Source of the DNA: Camillea tinctor
Lineage: Eukaryota > Ascomycota > Sordariomycetes > Xylariales > Xylariaceae
Direction: 5' to 3'
DNA length: 64,000 nucleotides
Assembly (NCBI GenBank): GCA_022578605.1
Contig: MU394097.1
Location: 124,001 to 188,000, forward strand
Below the pieces are notes generated by a model. That model made no database searches and was not told where the DNA came from. It worked only from the letters and a program-made list of their open reading frames with translations. A program made the translations under genes and the position numbers. This document shows, piece after piece, positions 20,329 through 32,732 of this stretch (the stretch's first letter is position 1; each line of letters starts with the position of its first letter).

Positions 20329-23317
20329 TTTCCAGAATGCCCCGTAGAGAGGATATATCTGCAAATACATGTGATATATGCATATATTGGCGTTCGAGTG
20401 CTCAGTATATTCGAGCCGATTGTCGGGGGATGCACTATTGTGTGTTGAGATGAGTCTCCATGTGCTCCATTGCAACCGTAGTATTTTCGAGAGTGATTTT
20501 GAAGCTTAACCCTAACCCTAGCCTGAATATTACGACTAGCACCATAGGACCAGAGATATTAATGAGATCTAGGTGGAGGCGCCTAAGGTTATCAAGAAGG
20601 CCTGGATGGACTAAACTGTGAACCCGATCTTGGGTTATTATGGGCTGATTTTCTGTAATGGCGGAATTACATGAAAGGTCTGCAAGGGATAGACAATAAT
20701 GTGAAGAATATATGAAAAAATATGATTAAAGTGCACGAAGTAAGCACTTATCTCGAGTATGTGAATCATTGGTTCTTCCTCTTGATATCATCTCTACGTT
20801 TGCCTGGTTTACACGTAGCTAGTTTGGTGCAACCAAAAGATCGACTCGGAGGGTGAGTGCGGCGGATCGGTCATCCAATAAATCGGGAAGTCGACCCAAT
20901 GCCTGGTACGCTACGTTCAGCTTCATAATGTATCCTAGCTCTGATTTTAACTTTACCTGGCTCATGCGAGCACCGCAGCTAAAAGAATTCTTTCCCACCA
21001 TTGTCTGTCGGTTACTTTCTAGAATACCACGCTGGGTATGAGCTAGACTGTGAATTTCCTACCTCCCTTCTTCACCAGGTGATGAGAATTGAATTTTCTT
21101 CTTTAATGAGCAGGCTATCATCGACACCACTTCCAGAGACAAAGTTGTGGGAAAGCTCCGAGGGCTATTGTGTTATTATTCAAGAAATTCTAGAGTTTGA
21201 ATCTAAATATAGTTTCGGACTCAAAAGCAGGCCCTAACACATCAATGGTCCTGTTGCCGTGACACAGTTCAAGGCAAAGCTGGTAGATCATGGTTCTATT
21301 GAATAGCTTGAAGGAGTCTTCTGTCTCTCCTATGCCACCTAGAACTGTTATCGAGGAGACATAGTTGCTATTACGAGTATTGAGGGCAATGGATAGAAAC
21401 AAGCATATCTTTATCATGGAATGAGATGGGTTTATATGTTCCACGACAAGGATATAAGCCAAATGATCCGCATCTTTCAATAGTTGGCGTAGCTGTAAAT
21501 TCTGAAATTGCGTAGTAATATTATTTGTTGGCACATAGGACTCCATCGTACGATGGGGGACAGGCTGTCGTTGGCGTTATACGCTGGTCACATATTTATA
21601 ACATGTCATCATGGATTCAATATTATTAGAAAATATTCAGGGTTCACAGCTCACGCAAATGATAAAAGTCCATCCAATCTATCTAATTAACGTATCGAGT
21701 TCTTGTGTAGTGTCTCGAGGTAACAGACTAGCTCCGGGGAACGTTTATAACCAACCCATGATTGTTGCCCAGTTCCCTTCATTACGTGGTTCCCATCGCG
21801 AGGCTAAGTTAGGGTGTTTAACTCCGAGTCAAAAAATATATGCTATCGGCAGACCCCGAATACCGGATATACTCTCTGGTACAGGACGGAGATAGGATGG
21901 TGCATCACAACACCTCCGGCGTTTACACTGTTTTTCGTGGTGTGGATACCAGATCTTGTGGATATGCATAAAAATGGAAAGCAACCAAATCTTGAACCGC
22001 TGTGGGCTGATATGGATATCAATAGCCTCGCCCAATATGGGGAGACTTTTAAGGCATATATTTAGATCTTGGCGAATAGCCATAGCCACCTAATAACGTG
22101 AGATTTTTACACGACTCACTTGAAAAAAAGATCGTACTTCCTTGGCTTAGGTGGTGTGTTCGTTCCGTCCCTAGGGCTAGTTATTTTATGCATGCATAAA
22201 ACCCAAAAAAGGGGGACGCTAATTAAGCACAGGACTCAGATCAATCCAACGCATTGGATATCGGAGATTCGATCTCAGTCGGTCTGCCAACGCCGTCGTG
22301 CCGACTAGAATGAAGCCCCGGAACTCAGCTCAAGTAGCAGCTGACGTATAGACAAGAGAACATACTACCTATAGATTGGGCTGATATTATGTATACATCA
22401 AAATGCAGCCTAACTCTGTTTCCGGCGAACATCAGTTAAGAAGACTTGTATGGCAATTGGTACTTGTGTATTTTTAACACTGCTGTATTTCTGAAAACAT
22501 CTATCTTTAGGTATTTGTGCGCACAGGAACATCCGTTCCAGTGACAACCGAATCCAGGTTCAGAGGATACATGTCATCGAGATAAGAATTTAAAAAATGC
22601 AGATCTAAGTTATGACGATATGTACCTAACCCAGATAGAATAATTGTGGTCTAACAGATTTATTTTTCAAAGAAGGTTGAGACATTCATTAAGATCTATT
22701 AGATACACAAACTAGGTACATAAGTTAGATGCATGGCTAAAGTAGACATTATTTTGCTGTTTGCTAAAAATCGCAAATGCAGTAAAAGCCGACCGTCCGG
22801 GATTCTAGTAACAAAACAAGGACGGACGTCGGAGACATAAAATGCTTTTTTGTACAACAAAAATTTCAAGAATGAATCTAGATGCTTCATTTGTACGGTA
22901 ACGGGTCTCGCGCTGTCTCCGTGCCTAGCTAAGAAGGGAGGCCTGTGTAATACTACGGAGCCGCTATACTATTAATTGCTGCGGTTAACCAAGGTTCCGG
23001 ACTTTATAGCATAACTTTGGTTTTACCCTGCACATTTGCGGTTCGGTGGGGCCGAAAAATGCCTGGTGAATATTCCCTTGGAATAGATCCGAGTTTACGA
23101 GCAGTGAATCCGAGATTTACGACTCGCCAAGACATCGCTTTGTAGTGAATAGGCCGTTGTCTTCGTTTCATGACCGGTATTTTCAAACCCGAATATGAAA
23201 TCCATAAAGTGAATTATATAAATATGCGAACTAGCACTCCCTACGTATCTTGTGTTACTTGTTGGTTTAGACACACCGCTATCCAGTGTTAGTGAAGCCA
23301 TTGATTAAGCGTCAAAC
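20329..23317. other. Gene-poor stretch, about 3 kb
   Basis: I recognise no gene. Composition is AT-leaning and frames on both strands are short (the longest is 118 codons on the minus strand at 21190-21546, with no family features). A short telomere-like tract is at 20506-20520. The right end is the promoter of the MFS gene. It may contain decayed coding DNA, but I cannot reconstruct any. Confidence 0.5.
20506..20520 (-). repeat. Interstitial telomere-like repeat
   Basis: TTAACCCTAACCCTA is two and a half units of the fungal telomere repeat TTAGGG on the minus strand, inside a gene-poor stretch about 180 bases from the tRNA gene. Confidence 0.7.
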
Positions 23318-25061
23318 ATGGCAAACTCCTATTCTGCAAGTCTCTCTGGAGACGACACAACAATGAGAACTAATAACCCGAATTCTCCCACGGCATCAAC
23401 TTTTGTAGCCGGAGACGCCCCCGACGAGAAGCCGGACCTTGAGGCTGGAATGGCTGCCGAGCCCCAAACCGCCACACCTGGAGATGGCTATGTCGATTGG
23501 GATGGTCCGAACGACCCCGAAAACCCCATGAACTGGTCCGAATCGAAGAAATGGACGAATATTGTCATCCTGTCTCTTATGACAATTGTCACGTAAGTTA
23601 CCAGCTTTTGTTGTTGATAGCTAATAGCTACGAATGCATTCTAAACGTGTTGGACAGTCCCTTGGGCTCGTCAATGTTTGCCCCCGGTATCTCGCGGATC
23701 ATGATGGAATACCACGAGACGTCAACCATAATAGCAACCTTCCTTGTTTCGATCTACGTCCTTGGATTCGCCTTTGGACCCCTAGTCGTGGCACCCCTGA
23801 GCGAGATCTTTGGCCGTAGACCGCTGTATTTCTGGGGAAATGTGCTATTCACGATTTTTACCATCTGCACTGCCCTTAGCAATGGCATTCCTATGCTATT
23901 GGCATTTCGGTTGTTGATGGGACTCGCAGGCTCCGTGCCTATAACTATTGGCAGTGGAAGCATCACGGACATTATGCCCGTGGAACAGCGCGGGAGGGCT
24001 ATGGCTGCATGGACATTGGGGCCTTTACTCGGCCCCTGTATAGGGCCGGTAGCTGGTGGATATTTGATTCGTGCCACCAGCTGGAGATGGGTATACTGGC
24101 TGGTTGCTATTCTGGTAAGTCAATTGATATAACTCTCGTCCTTCTAAAGTCGCGACACGACAATGCTAAACCTGGCTCTAGGGAGGGCTCTTCATTCCAT
24201 TTTCTTGGTTCTTCCTCAAGGAAACGTACGCCCCAGCTATCCTCGAACAAAAGACCCGGCTCCTTCAGAAGCAGACTGGAAACAAGGATCTGAGAAGCAT
24301 CCTTTCGGGCCAGCAGAACGTGAAGGATCGCTTCAAAATGGCGGTTGTGCGGCCTATGAAGCTTCTTCTTCTGAACCCAACTGTTACCATTATGGCTCTC
24401 TACATCGCCATCGCCTACGGAATCCTCTACCTGCTCATCACAACTTTCTCATTCGTATACGCCGATCAATATGGATTCGACGAAGGCACTAACGGCCTTA
24501 CGTACCTACCAGCCGGAATAGGGATGATGATAGGAGTTGTTGGGTTCGGCCAGCTGACCGATGGAATTGTTCGTCGGAACAAGGCCAAGGGCCTCGAGCA
24601 CACACCTGAAATTCGCCTTAAACCTGTTTTGTCAGTTCCATTGGGTTTGGCACTTCCAGTTGGGCTATTCATATACGGTTGGACTACTGAGAAAGGTGTG
24701 CATTGGATTGTCCCAATGATCGGCGTCGCCATCTTCAGCGCCGGACTGATGGGTATTATGGTAAGCCCTCACCCTCCACAAGAAAACATTTATATGCTAA
24801 TTTCTTGTTCAGGGGTGTGTCCAAAACTACTTGTTAGATGCGTACCCGCAAATTGCAGCATCGGTTACGGCAGCAATGTCTTTCCTAAGATCACTTCTCG
24901 GCGCTTTACTTCCCCTGGGTGGCCTTCAAATGTATGATGCGTTAGGCCTGGGATGGGGAAACAGTCTGCTCGCATTCATCTCGTTGGCACTTATACCAAT
25001 TCCAGTGGTGTTCTTCGTATTTGGGAGTCAAATACGCGGAAGATTCAATATTAAACTATAA
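23318..25061 (+). CDS. MFS transporter, DHA1 drug/polyamine type
   Basis: Four exons (23318-23592, 23658-24114, 24182-24760, 24813-25061) give 519 residues; each intron has a GTAAG donor. The N-terminal ~80 residues are hydrophilic and lead into [15 protein letters not shown], the classic entry motif of the fungal 12-helix DHA1 group (FLU1, TPO1-4 and relatives). Later family features are [11 protein letters not shown], the loop [37 protein letters not shown] and SWRWVYW. The central loop holds [10 protein letters not shown]. By family it is a plasma-membrane proton antiporter for drugs, polyamines or small metabolites; the substrate is not predictable. No biosynthetic gene is adjacent. Confidence 0.92.
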
Positions 25062-25390
25062 CTTTAGAACATAAAAATTCATAACTTTAGATTTATACCC
25101 ATACCGTTAATATTATTTAGATACTACATAGAATCTTAACATGATGTAAAATTCTCCATATATTTACTTTCTTTATGGTTAGCAACTTTAGGTATCTGTA
25201 GCTGGACCTTCACCGTCAACTATTTCATAGAGTTGATTTATATGTTACGTAGGGATATATCTTTTAATAAATATTATATTATGTTGAAATGGAGATAAGC
25301 GGACCCCCTTATCCTCAGCTGTATGAGGTGAAGAGGGACTTGGGATTATAGTCCCTAGTTGACAACCTCTATACTGTTTAGTTGGTAAAA

Positions 25391-25582
25391 GTAGGCGAAA
25401 AGAATAATTACAACACCAACTATCAAAGCTAGTGATGTATCACTAATAAACTGAACGAATGAATTAAAGTGTATTGAGCTAGATAAATGGGAAACTAAGT
25501 CTCGCCGACCTAATATTGGTGATAAAAAACCATATGGTCTTAGTTGCTCAAAACAACTAACCTAAGGGTTCCTGGTTCAATA
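25391..25582 (+). repeat. Dispersed repeat, copy A (left of HET island)
   Basis: It matches 39478-39655 in the same orientation. Shared anchors are CGAAAAGAAT, an ATT-CA-CACCA-CT stretch, AAGTCTC/CGCCGAC, TCTTAGTTGC and a GG-TTCCTGGTTC end. Copies have drifted strongly. The final GGTTC-like segment resembles a Pol III B box, so a SINE-like origin is possible but unproven. Confidence 0.6.
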
Positions 25583-26040
25583 ACTAACTAGGTTAGGTAA
25601 GTGTGTATTCAAGTAATTCATTGCTAAGGGGTAAATGCCTTGTACTTCTAAGAACTAGAATAATTCATTTAAAATGGCTTAAGGAGCTTAACTCTTTTTG
25701 CGTCAACCGATCCTTATATAGGCATCTAGCCGGTATCCTGCTTAAAGCAGCTACTTCTTATTTTAATCTCATTTGTAGGTTTTTTTTCAAGACGCTATTC
25801 GCGGTTATAAGTAATCACATTCTTTCATTCCTCCCATCCGGCAGTTGTATGCCTTAGGTTAGCCCTTTCACTAGGACGAGGGTACATATAAATGGGATCT
25901 ACTCCGATTCCCCGGGCTAACTTCGTGACGTTTATTTATTCAAAAAAAGTTCTAGGTACATAGAAATATAATATATTTATTATAGTAGAGGTTTAATTTT
26001 TAACTTTATACCTAGGCATATAATAGAATTAATTAACTGT

Positions 26041-26192
26041 TGTCACGGTCGGCGGCTGTGGACGACCTGACCCTGTATATCACCATAGATTTCATAGCGG
26101 TCAGTTATGGAATTCTGATATCCTTTTGTCAGGATAGGCCAGTGCGCGCCCGTTAGTCTAGTGAGTTAGTGGTCGCTACCACTAACGTCACA
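26041..26192. repeat. Possible solo LTR
   Basis: The piece starts TGTCACG and ends ACGTCACA, the TG...CA form of a long terminal repeat. A perfect hairpin (GTTAGTGG ... CCACTAAC, 26165-26186) lies near its right end. No matching target duplication was found. Confidence 0.3.
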
Positions 26193-27133
26193 ATATTTCG
26201 AAAATACAGCGTAAATAAAGCATGCTTAAATCATATACTGTAATAGGGGCTCCTACTATAGATAACTCAACATACACTCAGTCAATAGTCGAACGGGCCT
26301 TTTGGGTGCTGCAGAGGCAATTACTTTCATACACCAACAAGTATCATCATTACTACGATACGGGTTAATAACCAAAATACTATCATCGACCTTGGGAGGT
26401 AGTAATGTGCAGACAAGTTTCCTTCATCGATCTTCAACGGTATCATGCATTCAGTAATGCATGTTAGCTGCTCTCTTCTCATTAATATTATAGATAACAA
26501 CATGAATGCATTAAACTAGCTTCTTTTCTTGGGGGCCAGATGTAACTGTCTCCTCGCCGCCGCAGCATCCGCATGAGTCGTTGGATGTACAGCTAGTCGC
26601 GGCTTTTGCTATACGTATGGCTATTGTCGTAACTTGTTGCACATATCTGTGAAGGCTAGCAGTTAAACTACCTACTTAAATGATTAATAGAACAAGATAA
26701 GGCTTATGTAGTTGATGGACGAACTATTGACTCTGTTACATCTTATCATCCCTGAAGATTGGATTCAGAGTGGCTTGAAAATTTCTGAGTAAGGATAGTT
26801 ATTAACCCTACGTGATCATAATATCACCAACACAGGTTTTCCGAAAAGCAACATCGAACATGGGGCAGGAGGGGTCTGCAGACATCTGTGGCGGTGCGCG
26901 AACTTGCTTCCTACCCCGCTACCCTTGAAATCATCCCTTTTAATAATTATCCGTATATCTCAGCTTATCAAAATTTTCTGACCTCCAGTCTACATACTAT
27001 ACAGGGGTAGCCTCATTCAGATCTCATGAACCACGCCCCAGATTGTTATATTTAGTACACATCTCACAGACGTAGGAGACAGTCCTCTAGCTTGTCTTAT
27101 TGCCATGTCCTAATTGTCAACGATGAATTAGAC

Positions 27134-29020
27134 ATGCCGCCACCGCCGCCCCCCAACCCATGGGCAGATCGCAAGAAAATTCCTACTAAGCCGTTAATAC
27201 TTCTGTCATTCTGGCCACATCGTCTTCTCCATGTTAAAACTATGACCTCATATGTAAAACAAGGCGACAACACCTACAATGGCATCAACGCACCGTCGTA
27301 CAATGTTTTAAGTTATACATGGGGTAGGTTCATGGACCGGACCTCCCAAGAAACCCCATTGCTGGTACATGGCATCGACTGGCCAGTTCCATCGATTCAG
27401 AAAACCCATTTTAGCGCTGCTGCTTTCCAGCATGCTATACACTGTGCTGCCAATGGCTACCTACATGCCTGCGAATGGGTATGGGTTGATATAGCGTGTA
27501 TTCCTCAAAAGCATGTTGGAGAGACGCAAGAGGCAATTCGCCTTCGGTACCAAGAAATTTCCCGACAGGTAGAAATATTCTATCGGGCTCAAGAAGCTTT
27601 CGCTTGGCTCTCTTCTTTTAAAAAGCTTGAAGTTATTCAAGATCCCGAGAAGGGAATAACTATTGATGATTTACTCTTACATTTCAATGAGAAACAAAAA
27701 GGGATTCATAACGGGGAACTGGCAGCCGATTTCTTAAATACTATGGAATTGTACTCACACTTGATTGTAAAGCCAATCACAACCATGCTTGAGCACTCAT
27801 GGTTTCAATCCCTCTGGACTCTTCAAGAGATGGTGCTGCGATCAGACGCCTTTATCCTCTTCGACGATGGTCTACTTAAGATAGGGGCAGGAGCTAATGA
27901 TCCTACCTCAGACCCGTGGAAAATTAACACTCTCAAGTTTGATATGTTCGCTTTACGTTTACTTTTATCTGGCCGGGATATGATTGGGATTCTCGGTAAT
28001 ATTGAGTCAATGGCCTGTGGAGTAGGGGCTTCTCGATCGACTGGAATAGTAAAAAGGTTAGAACAGTTGGTAGATCTTGCGAAGTTGAAAGGGCTCGAGG
28101 CCTCGCGCATCGAGTTTCCACATACCGCTTATTCTTTGGCGCAACACCGTCAAGTGTTGGAGGATGAGGACCGCATTTATGGAATTGTTCAGACATATGG
28201 CATTAGCTGTGGGCCGTTGCCACGAGAGGGGAGCTCAATTTCTCGGCTACATACATTAGAGGACGAATTTGGCGAGAAGCTGGTTGCTAAATCTCCGGTG
28301 CTCTCTCAACTTTTCATTCACAGTGGAGAGAGTGCTCCTCGGAGAAGCTGGCTTATCACGCAGAAATGCAAAGTTGATGACTATTTCTGGGCACAATTCT
28401 TCTCAGACCAGAACCAACTCAACACGCTCTACCGCTCGCTAAAAGTCGAAAGACCTAACTGCGGCCAACCGCAAGAAATTTACTTACATTTTGAAGGCAA
28501 GGCATGGTGCCTTGATAAATTTGTGGAATCCTCAAGATCTGCGACTATGTTCTCTCCATCTCGTCCAGCAACGCCTGACAGCTATCGAGGCCTGATGCTT
28601 GATAATCACATTTCAAACTATATTCTGTCGAATATAGTTGATTACTTTCCTGATCGCCAAAGCATGGAAGATTCTGTGAAGAAGTTATATCAGTATTATA
28701 AACCATCAGGTGCTTATGTTCGAGAAAGCAGCACTCGGCAGTATGACACTTCGAGTTCGATCAAAATTGCCTTGCTGGCATCTACATCGTTTCCTAATCT
28801 TCCAGTCGTTGACTACGTAGGTATAGTTCTCGCCCCCTCTTCGAGAAGTTTACCTTCTATCTTCTCTAGTGCCAAAGGCCGAATAAGCACATCTGCTGTA
28901 GACATCACGTTATGGAAACGTATTGGACTTATAAGGTGGACGGAGATATACCATGACGAAAAGCCTCTTCTTCATGCTGGATTACCCTTAAACCATGGAT
29001 TTGAAGCATGGATAGAATAA
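27134..29020 (+). CDS. HET-domain protein A
   Basis: A single exon of 628 residues from the first ATG; the frame is open 14 codons further up but has only a TTG there. The N-terminus has a Pro run (residues 2-7). The three blocks of the heterokaryon-incompatibility (HET) domain are present: YNVLSYTWGRF (56-66), EWVWVDIACIPQ (114-125) and WFQSLWTLQE (223-232). The first block is split from the second by a long insertion (HGIDWPVP, FQHAIHC), as in HET protein C at 37288-39105. About 390 further residues have no recognised domain. By family, HET proteins trigger cell death on non-self recognition between fungal individuals. Its partner is unknown. No frameshift or stop is seen, so it appears intact. 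Confidence 0.88.
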   Translation: MPPPPPPNPWADRKKIPTKPLILLSFWPHRLLHVKTMTSYVKQGDNTYNGINAPSYNVLSYTWGRFMDRTSQETPLLVHGIDWPVPSIQKTHFSAAAFQHAIHCAANGYLHACEWVWVDIACIPQKHVGETQEAIRLRYQEISRQVEIFYRAQEAFAWLSSFKKLEVIQDPEKGITIDDLLLHFNEKQKGIHNGELAADFLNTMELYSHLIVKPITTMLEHSWFQSLWTLQEMVLRSDAFILFDDGLLKIGAGANDPTSDPWKINTLKFDMFALRLLLSGRDMIGILGNIESMACGVGASRSTGIVKRLEQLVDLAKLKGLEASRIEFPHTAYSLAQHRQVLEDEDRIYGIVQTYGISCGPLPREGSSISRLHTLEDEFGEKLVAKSPVLSQLFIHSGESAPRRSWLITQKCKVDDYFWAQFFSDQNQLNTLYRSLKVERPNCGQPQEIYLHFEGKAWCLDKFVESSRSATMFSPSRPATPDSYRGLMLDNHISNYILSNIVDYFPDRQSMEDSVKKLYQYYKPSGAYVRESSTRQYDTSSSIKIALLASTSFPNLPVVDYVGIVLAPSSRSLPSIFSSAKGRISTSAVDITLWKRIGLIRWTEIYHDEKPLLHAGLPLNHGFEAWIE

Positions 29021-29799
29021 GGTATTATATCTAGGGACCTAGGAATACAAGAGATTAGTTGTCACGGGGCAACGCCCCTGGTCTGTGCATACAGTAGGGC
29101 ATTAAATGTACATAGATTACTAGCTTTCGTTAGTTTGCCTGGGGATGAACATTTTTCTCTTCAGCGCAACAACAATATTGATACCACGCTTTTACATTAG
29201 TTCAGGATGATTCAAGACGGCCAGAATAAGATAAAATGCGCATTGGCTTTCCAACCACTTTATTTTCAGAGTCTAAGGCTACAAACCCAAATTCCGGCGG
29301 ATTTATATTCACCCATAGTCATGTAAAGTGGTGATGTTAAGGGGTAATGTGCCTGTTTAGCTTAGTCGTCGGATATATATGGGTCCGTAGATCAGGGTAT
29401 CCACATCGTAACAAAACGGTACGATGAGCTTGAGGCTTCTCGGGCCCTTCGATCAGAAGCTCGTTTTCCATGGCAGATTAAGAAGGAACGCTATCGGGAC
29501 AGATTGAATTAAGCCAGAAACACACTATATATCATCCCATAGAACCCAGGAACAACGTACATGTTCCCATTTCGGTTCGTCTAGATATGCTCTGCGGTAT
29601 AAACAGTCAAGACAGGAATTATCACTGGAAAGCGACTTTCGATAATTGGAAAAATTCCTATAAGTTGCTAGGAGACGTAAAAGTGGGTTCAAGGCTCAAC
29701 GCCGAACCAGATAGCCTCTGGGCGTCGTTGTCTCGGGCTTAGCGTTTTTTATATTAAGTATTTAGACATTGGTGGAACGCCGCTTATTGCTCGAAATAG
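29021..29799. other. Region between HET gene A and the HET pseudogene
   Basis: A short hairpin (GGGGC-AAC-GCCCC, 29066-29078) follows gene A. From about 29482 the frame of the pseudogene is open to a stop at 29740, with more stops at 29755 and 29797, so this may be decayed 5' coding sequence of that gene. Confidence 0.4.
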
Positions 29800-31944
29800 C
29801 TAATCGATGAGACCAGTTCATTCCTTCATGATGAAAGTCACTCGGCTTATCCACTTCCCAACCCAGAGTCTCGCCTGATCAAGGAATTTATCTTAGCGGA
29901 GCGGTCCTACTATCATTATATACGCTTCTGTCTTTTCCTCTACGAGTTCAACCCTAAGGCGTGGGAGCCAAACACTCTCTGGGTTTCATTGAAGAGCCTG
30001 GACAAAGCCCAATTCTTTGCGACCTCGCTAACAATCACCCAATGTTTATCTTACCGCAATTTGTTAGAATGTCCCATTAGGGAGGGGCTTCCATACCCAA
30101 AAGTTGTACCTCTTTCGAGCTTACCTTTGGAAGATCAGGTTTCAAAAGGAGACCCGGGATGGCTTTGGGATGCTCGGGCTCGAAAACAAGTCGAGGGGGG
30201 ATATATACAGTAACCTCCTCCATATGTTTGTATCAGCCATACATGGGGCCGGTGGCGGATACATTCATCCGCTAAAGTTGAAGGCGTGGATGGATGGCTG
30301 GTTCCTGAGAATACACTCTACGATGTGAGGGATCTACCCCATAAGCTAAATCGTTTACCCTTCGAGTACATCTGGCTGGATCTATTCTGCATTCCACAAG
30401 ACGGCTCCTATGCCGCCGACGAGGAAATTGCCCGGTAGAGCGCAATTTTCAGAGGGGCAAAAGCTACAATCGCCTGGAATCATGATATAGATTCATAGGA
30501 TAGTGTGTCCAGGTCAATTTCATGGCTCTGCTTCAAACATTTCGACGTTACGGAGAAGGCTTCCATACCTTCCGTAGCCGGTCTAGAGCATATAAATCAA
30601 TCAGTGGACGGAGAACAAATGATTGAGCTCATGAAGTACTCTCCTAGTCCTACTCCTAACGAAGAGTCCCTTTCCTCTCAGGATCCTAACGTATCAGAGT
30701 GTAATCTAGAGCCATCTGTCTGGTTTTCGTCTCTGTGGACGCTTCAAGAAGCTCTGCTGTGCCCAAATATGATGCTATATTCGAGAGACTGGAGCACACT
30801 CGAAGATGGAACCGGTAAACCAATTACACTGATTAATCTTATGACGATCTTTCACCTCGCCTTTTCGGGTGATGGGATATTTGCACTGAAAGGGCACGCC
30901 ATGAACCCTCTATGTAACACGCAAGAACCAGAATCTGGTCTAACCGTCAAAAACACGCCAGCTGGAGTCCAACAGCTGAGCGAATTTGCAGATATGACCC
31001 GCTTTGGTAACCCCCTTTTATCCTCCTCTCCTGTAAGCACCATATTCAATGCCAATATCAGGCGCTGCACGGGCAACCGTGCACTGGCAATCATGTCTGC
31101 GATAGATGTCACTGATTGGTACGTCCAACTCTTGTGGGAGAAGGGACCGCATGAAAAGCTCGAAAAGGATCTGATATACTGGACAGATCCCCTCTCCTTT
31201 CTCCAAGAGGCTTTTCGCAAGTCTGGCGCTGCATTCGTTGAAACGGTGTTCGTCACATCCCGTGATAGACTCCAGCGCAGATTGACGCGCAGATTGACGC
31301 GCAAAACACCGATTGGAAGTGTGGGGGATAACCCCCTAAAGCACACACGAGGCACTGGGCACAATGGTTTGTATTCTGCTATATGCTTGAGAGAGAGAGA
31401 GAGAGAGAGAATGATGAAACCCAAAAAGGGACTAAATACTAAGGCCTGCTAAGTCATCTACTGACGTAACAGGAAGCATGCTCCCGTTTCAAAGCCAACG
31501 GGATGGTTACCGAGAAAGTACAGCTCTCCTGAGGTGGGAAGGGTGGATATTGATGAGCATTCGGAAGTTGGAAGATGGACTGTAAGAGTCGACAGCACTG
31601 TCTCTATACAGTCGGCAGGTATTCTGTGGCCGGTGGAGAACCAACAGTTTCCTAAAGTCGGAGGCAGCGTTTTATTATTCGTGAGCGAGGCGTATGAAGG
31701 TACCGGACGTACGCACGACTTTTGTACAGCCCTGAAGAAAATTCCCTTGTATCCTAATATCTTCGCTCTTGCACTCTACCAGGATGGCCTGGATCAACAT
31801 TGCATCCTTCTCAGCAAAGTGGATAATTCCGATGTTGCCGAGGAACTGGCTTACTTGACTAGAGTTGGCATGTATTGGATTGAATCGCCAATGGTGCGGC
31901 TAACTCTTCCAGAAGGCAAGGCAGTTAATTGGGTAGTGTTATAA
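29800..31944 (+). pseudogene. HET-domain pseudogene
   Basis: One frame carries all HET blocks, YVCISHTWGRW (about 30221), YIWLDLFCIPQ (about 30370) and WFSSLWTLQEA (about 30721), but is broken by TAA at 30211, TAG at 30436 and TAG at 30496. Each stop can be explained by one CpA-to-TpA change (CAA, CAG, and TGG on the other strand), the RIP signature. Downstream the frame is open to 31370; an intron 31371-31472 (GTATTC ... GTAACAG) with a GA microsatellite restores the same frame to the stop at 31944. The 5' end is uncertain: about 140 open codons precede the first stop, with a further open piece before 29740. The region after the HET domain is not recognised. It is probably inactive as incompatibility factor. 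Confidence 0.8.
31388..31410. repeat. GA microsatellite inside the pseudogene intron
   Basis: About eleven GA units within the predicted intron 31371-31472. Confidence 0.85.
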
Positions 31945-32732
31945 ATTCTGCTTAAGTGTTTTAAACAATTAAAAGAGAGAGGCTTTTAGGGAAAGAGGTA
32001 AGCAGGTATACATTCCGAGTATACACCGTATACAAATCAGTCAAATAGGTGGTAGATGTAAAAAAGAATAACTACGGAAAGACATACAAGTCCTAGCACT
32101 CACTGTATGACAGCAAAGCAGTTTGCCTAAGATATTTTTAGAGGTTACAAGGGAGGTTGTTATATATTTTTGTAGGCTAGGTAAGTATATCATAATAGCC
32201 GTGTGAGCTAGGTTAGGAGGTAATCCCGAAAGCCTGTCTGCGCACCCTCCTATCTGAACTTACGCTAATTAATAACCCTGTTCGTGTAAGCTGACTTCAA
32301 GGTTTTCTCGGTGAGAAACATTAAGTGCTGCTGAATATCTGCTATTGTGTTATGCCCGACGAAGATTGTGTACTTCTACGTCCTTTACGGGTTACAGTCC
32401 TAGGCGCGTCTTTGCATTATTCAAGGTTGTGGATATGACCAATAGGGAGGGAACCAAGCAAGGGAATTGCATTAAGCTAGACCGGGGAGGCCGCAACAAG
32501 TTGGATGGCAACAAAGCCACATCATGAAACAAGCATATACGCCACCTGATGCTTGGAAGGATTTTATCTGTTCCTTGCGAGAGACTTTACTCTTGTGTAA
32601 ATGTGCAAATCATACCTGGTGCTAAAAAGGGAATTGTCATTCAGAATGTTGAACATGAGTTATGGAAGTTCCTAGAAAGCATCATGATTCAGCGCTCCGC
32701 GTTGCCTGCTAATATGAGTTACAGTGCATTCA
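31945..32732. other. Intergenic region between HET pseudogene and HET gene B
   Basis: There are only short frames (the longest about 65 codons) without family features. It is the likely promoter of HET gene B. Confidence 0.5.

Larger units (their letters stand above)
25062..27133. other. Intergenic region left of the HET island
   Basis: It contains the dispersed repeat at 25391-25582, an AT-rich stretch (25930-26040) and an LTR-like piece at 26041-26192. The rest has no recognisable coding content. The last ~250 bases are the promoter of the first HET gene. Confidence 0.5.

Noticed and set aside
21190..21546. 118-codon minus-strand frame in the gene-poor stretch
   Set aside because: No domain or start support; not strong enough to call a gene.
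30104..30328. 74-codon frame overlapping the HET pseudogene
   Set aside because: It is in another frame than the HET motifs, which read continuously apart from three stops.
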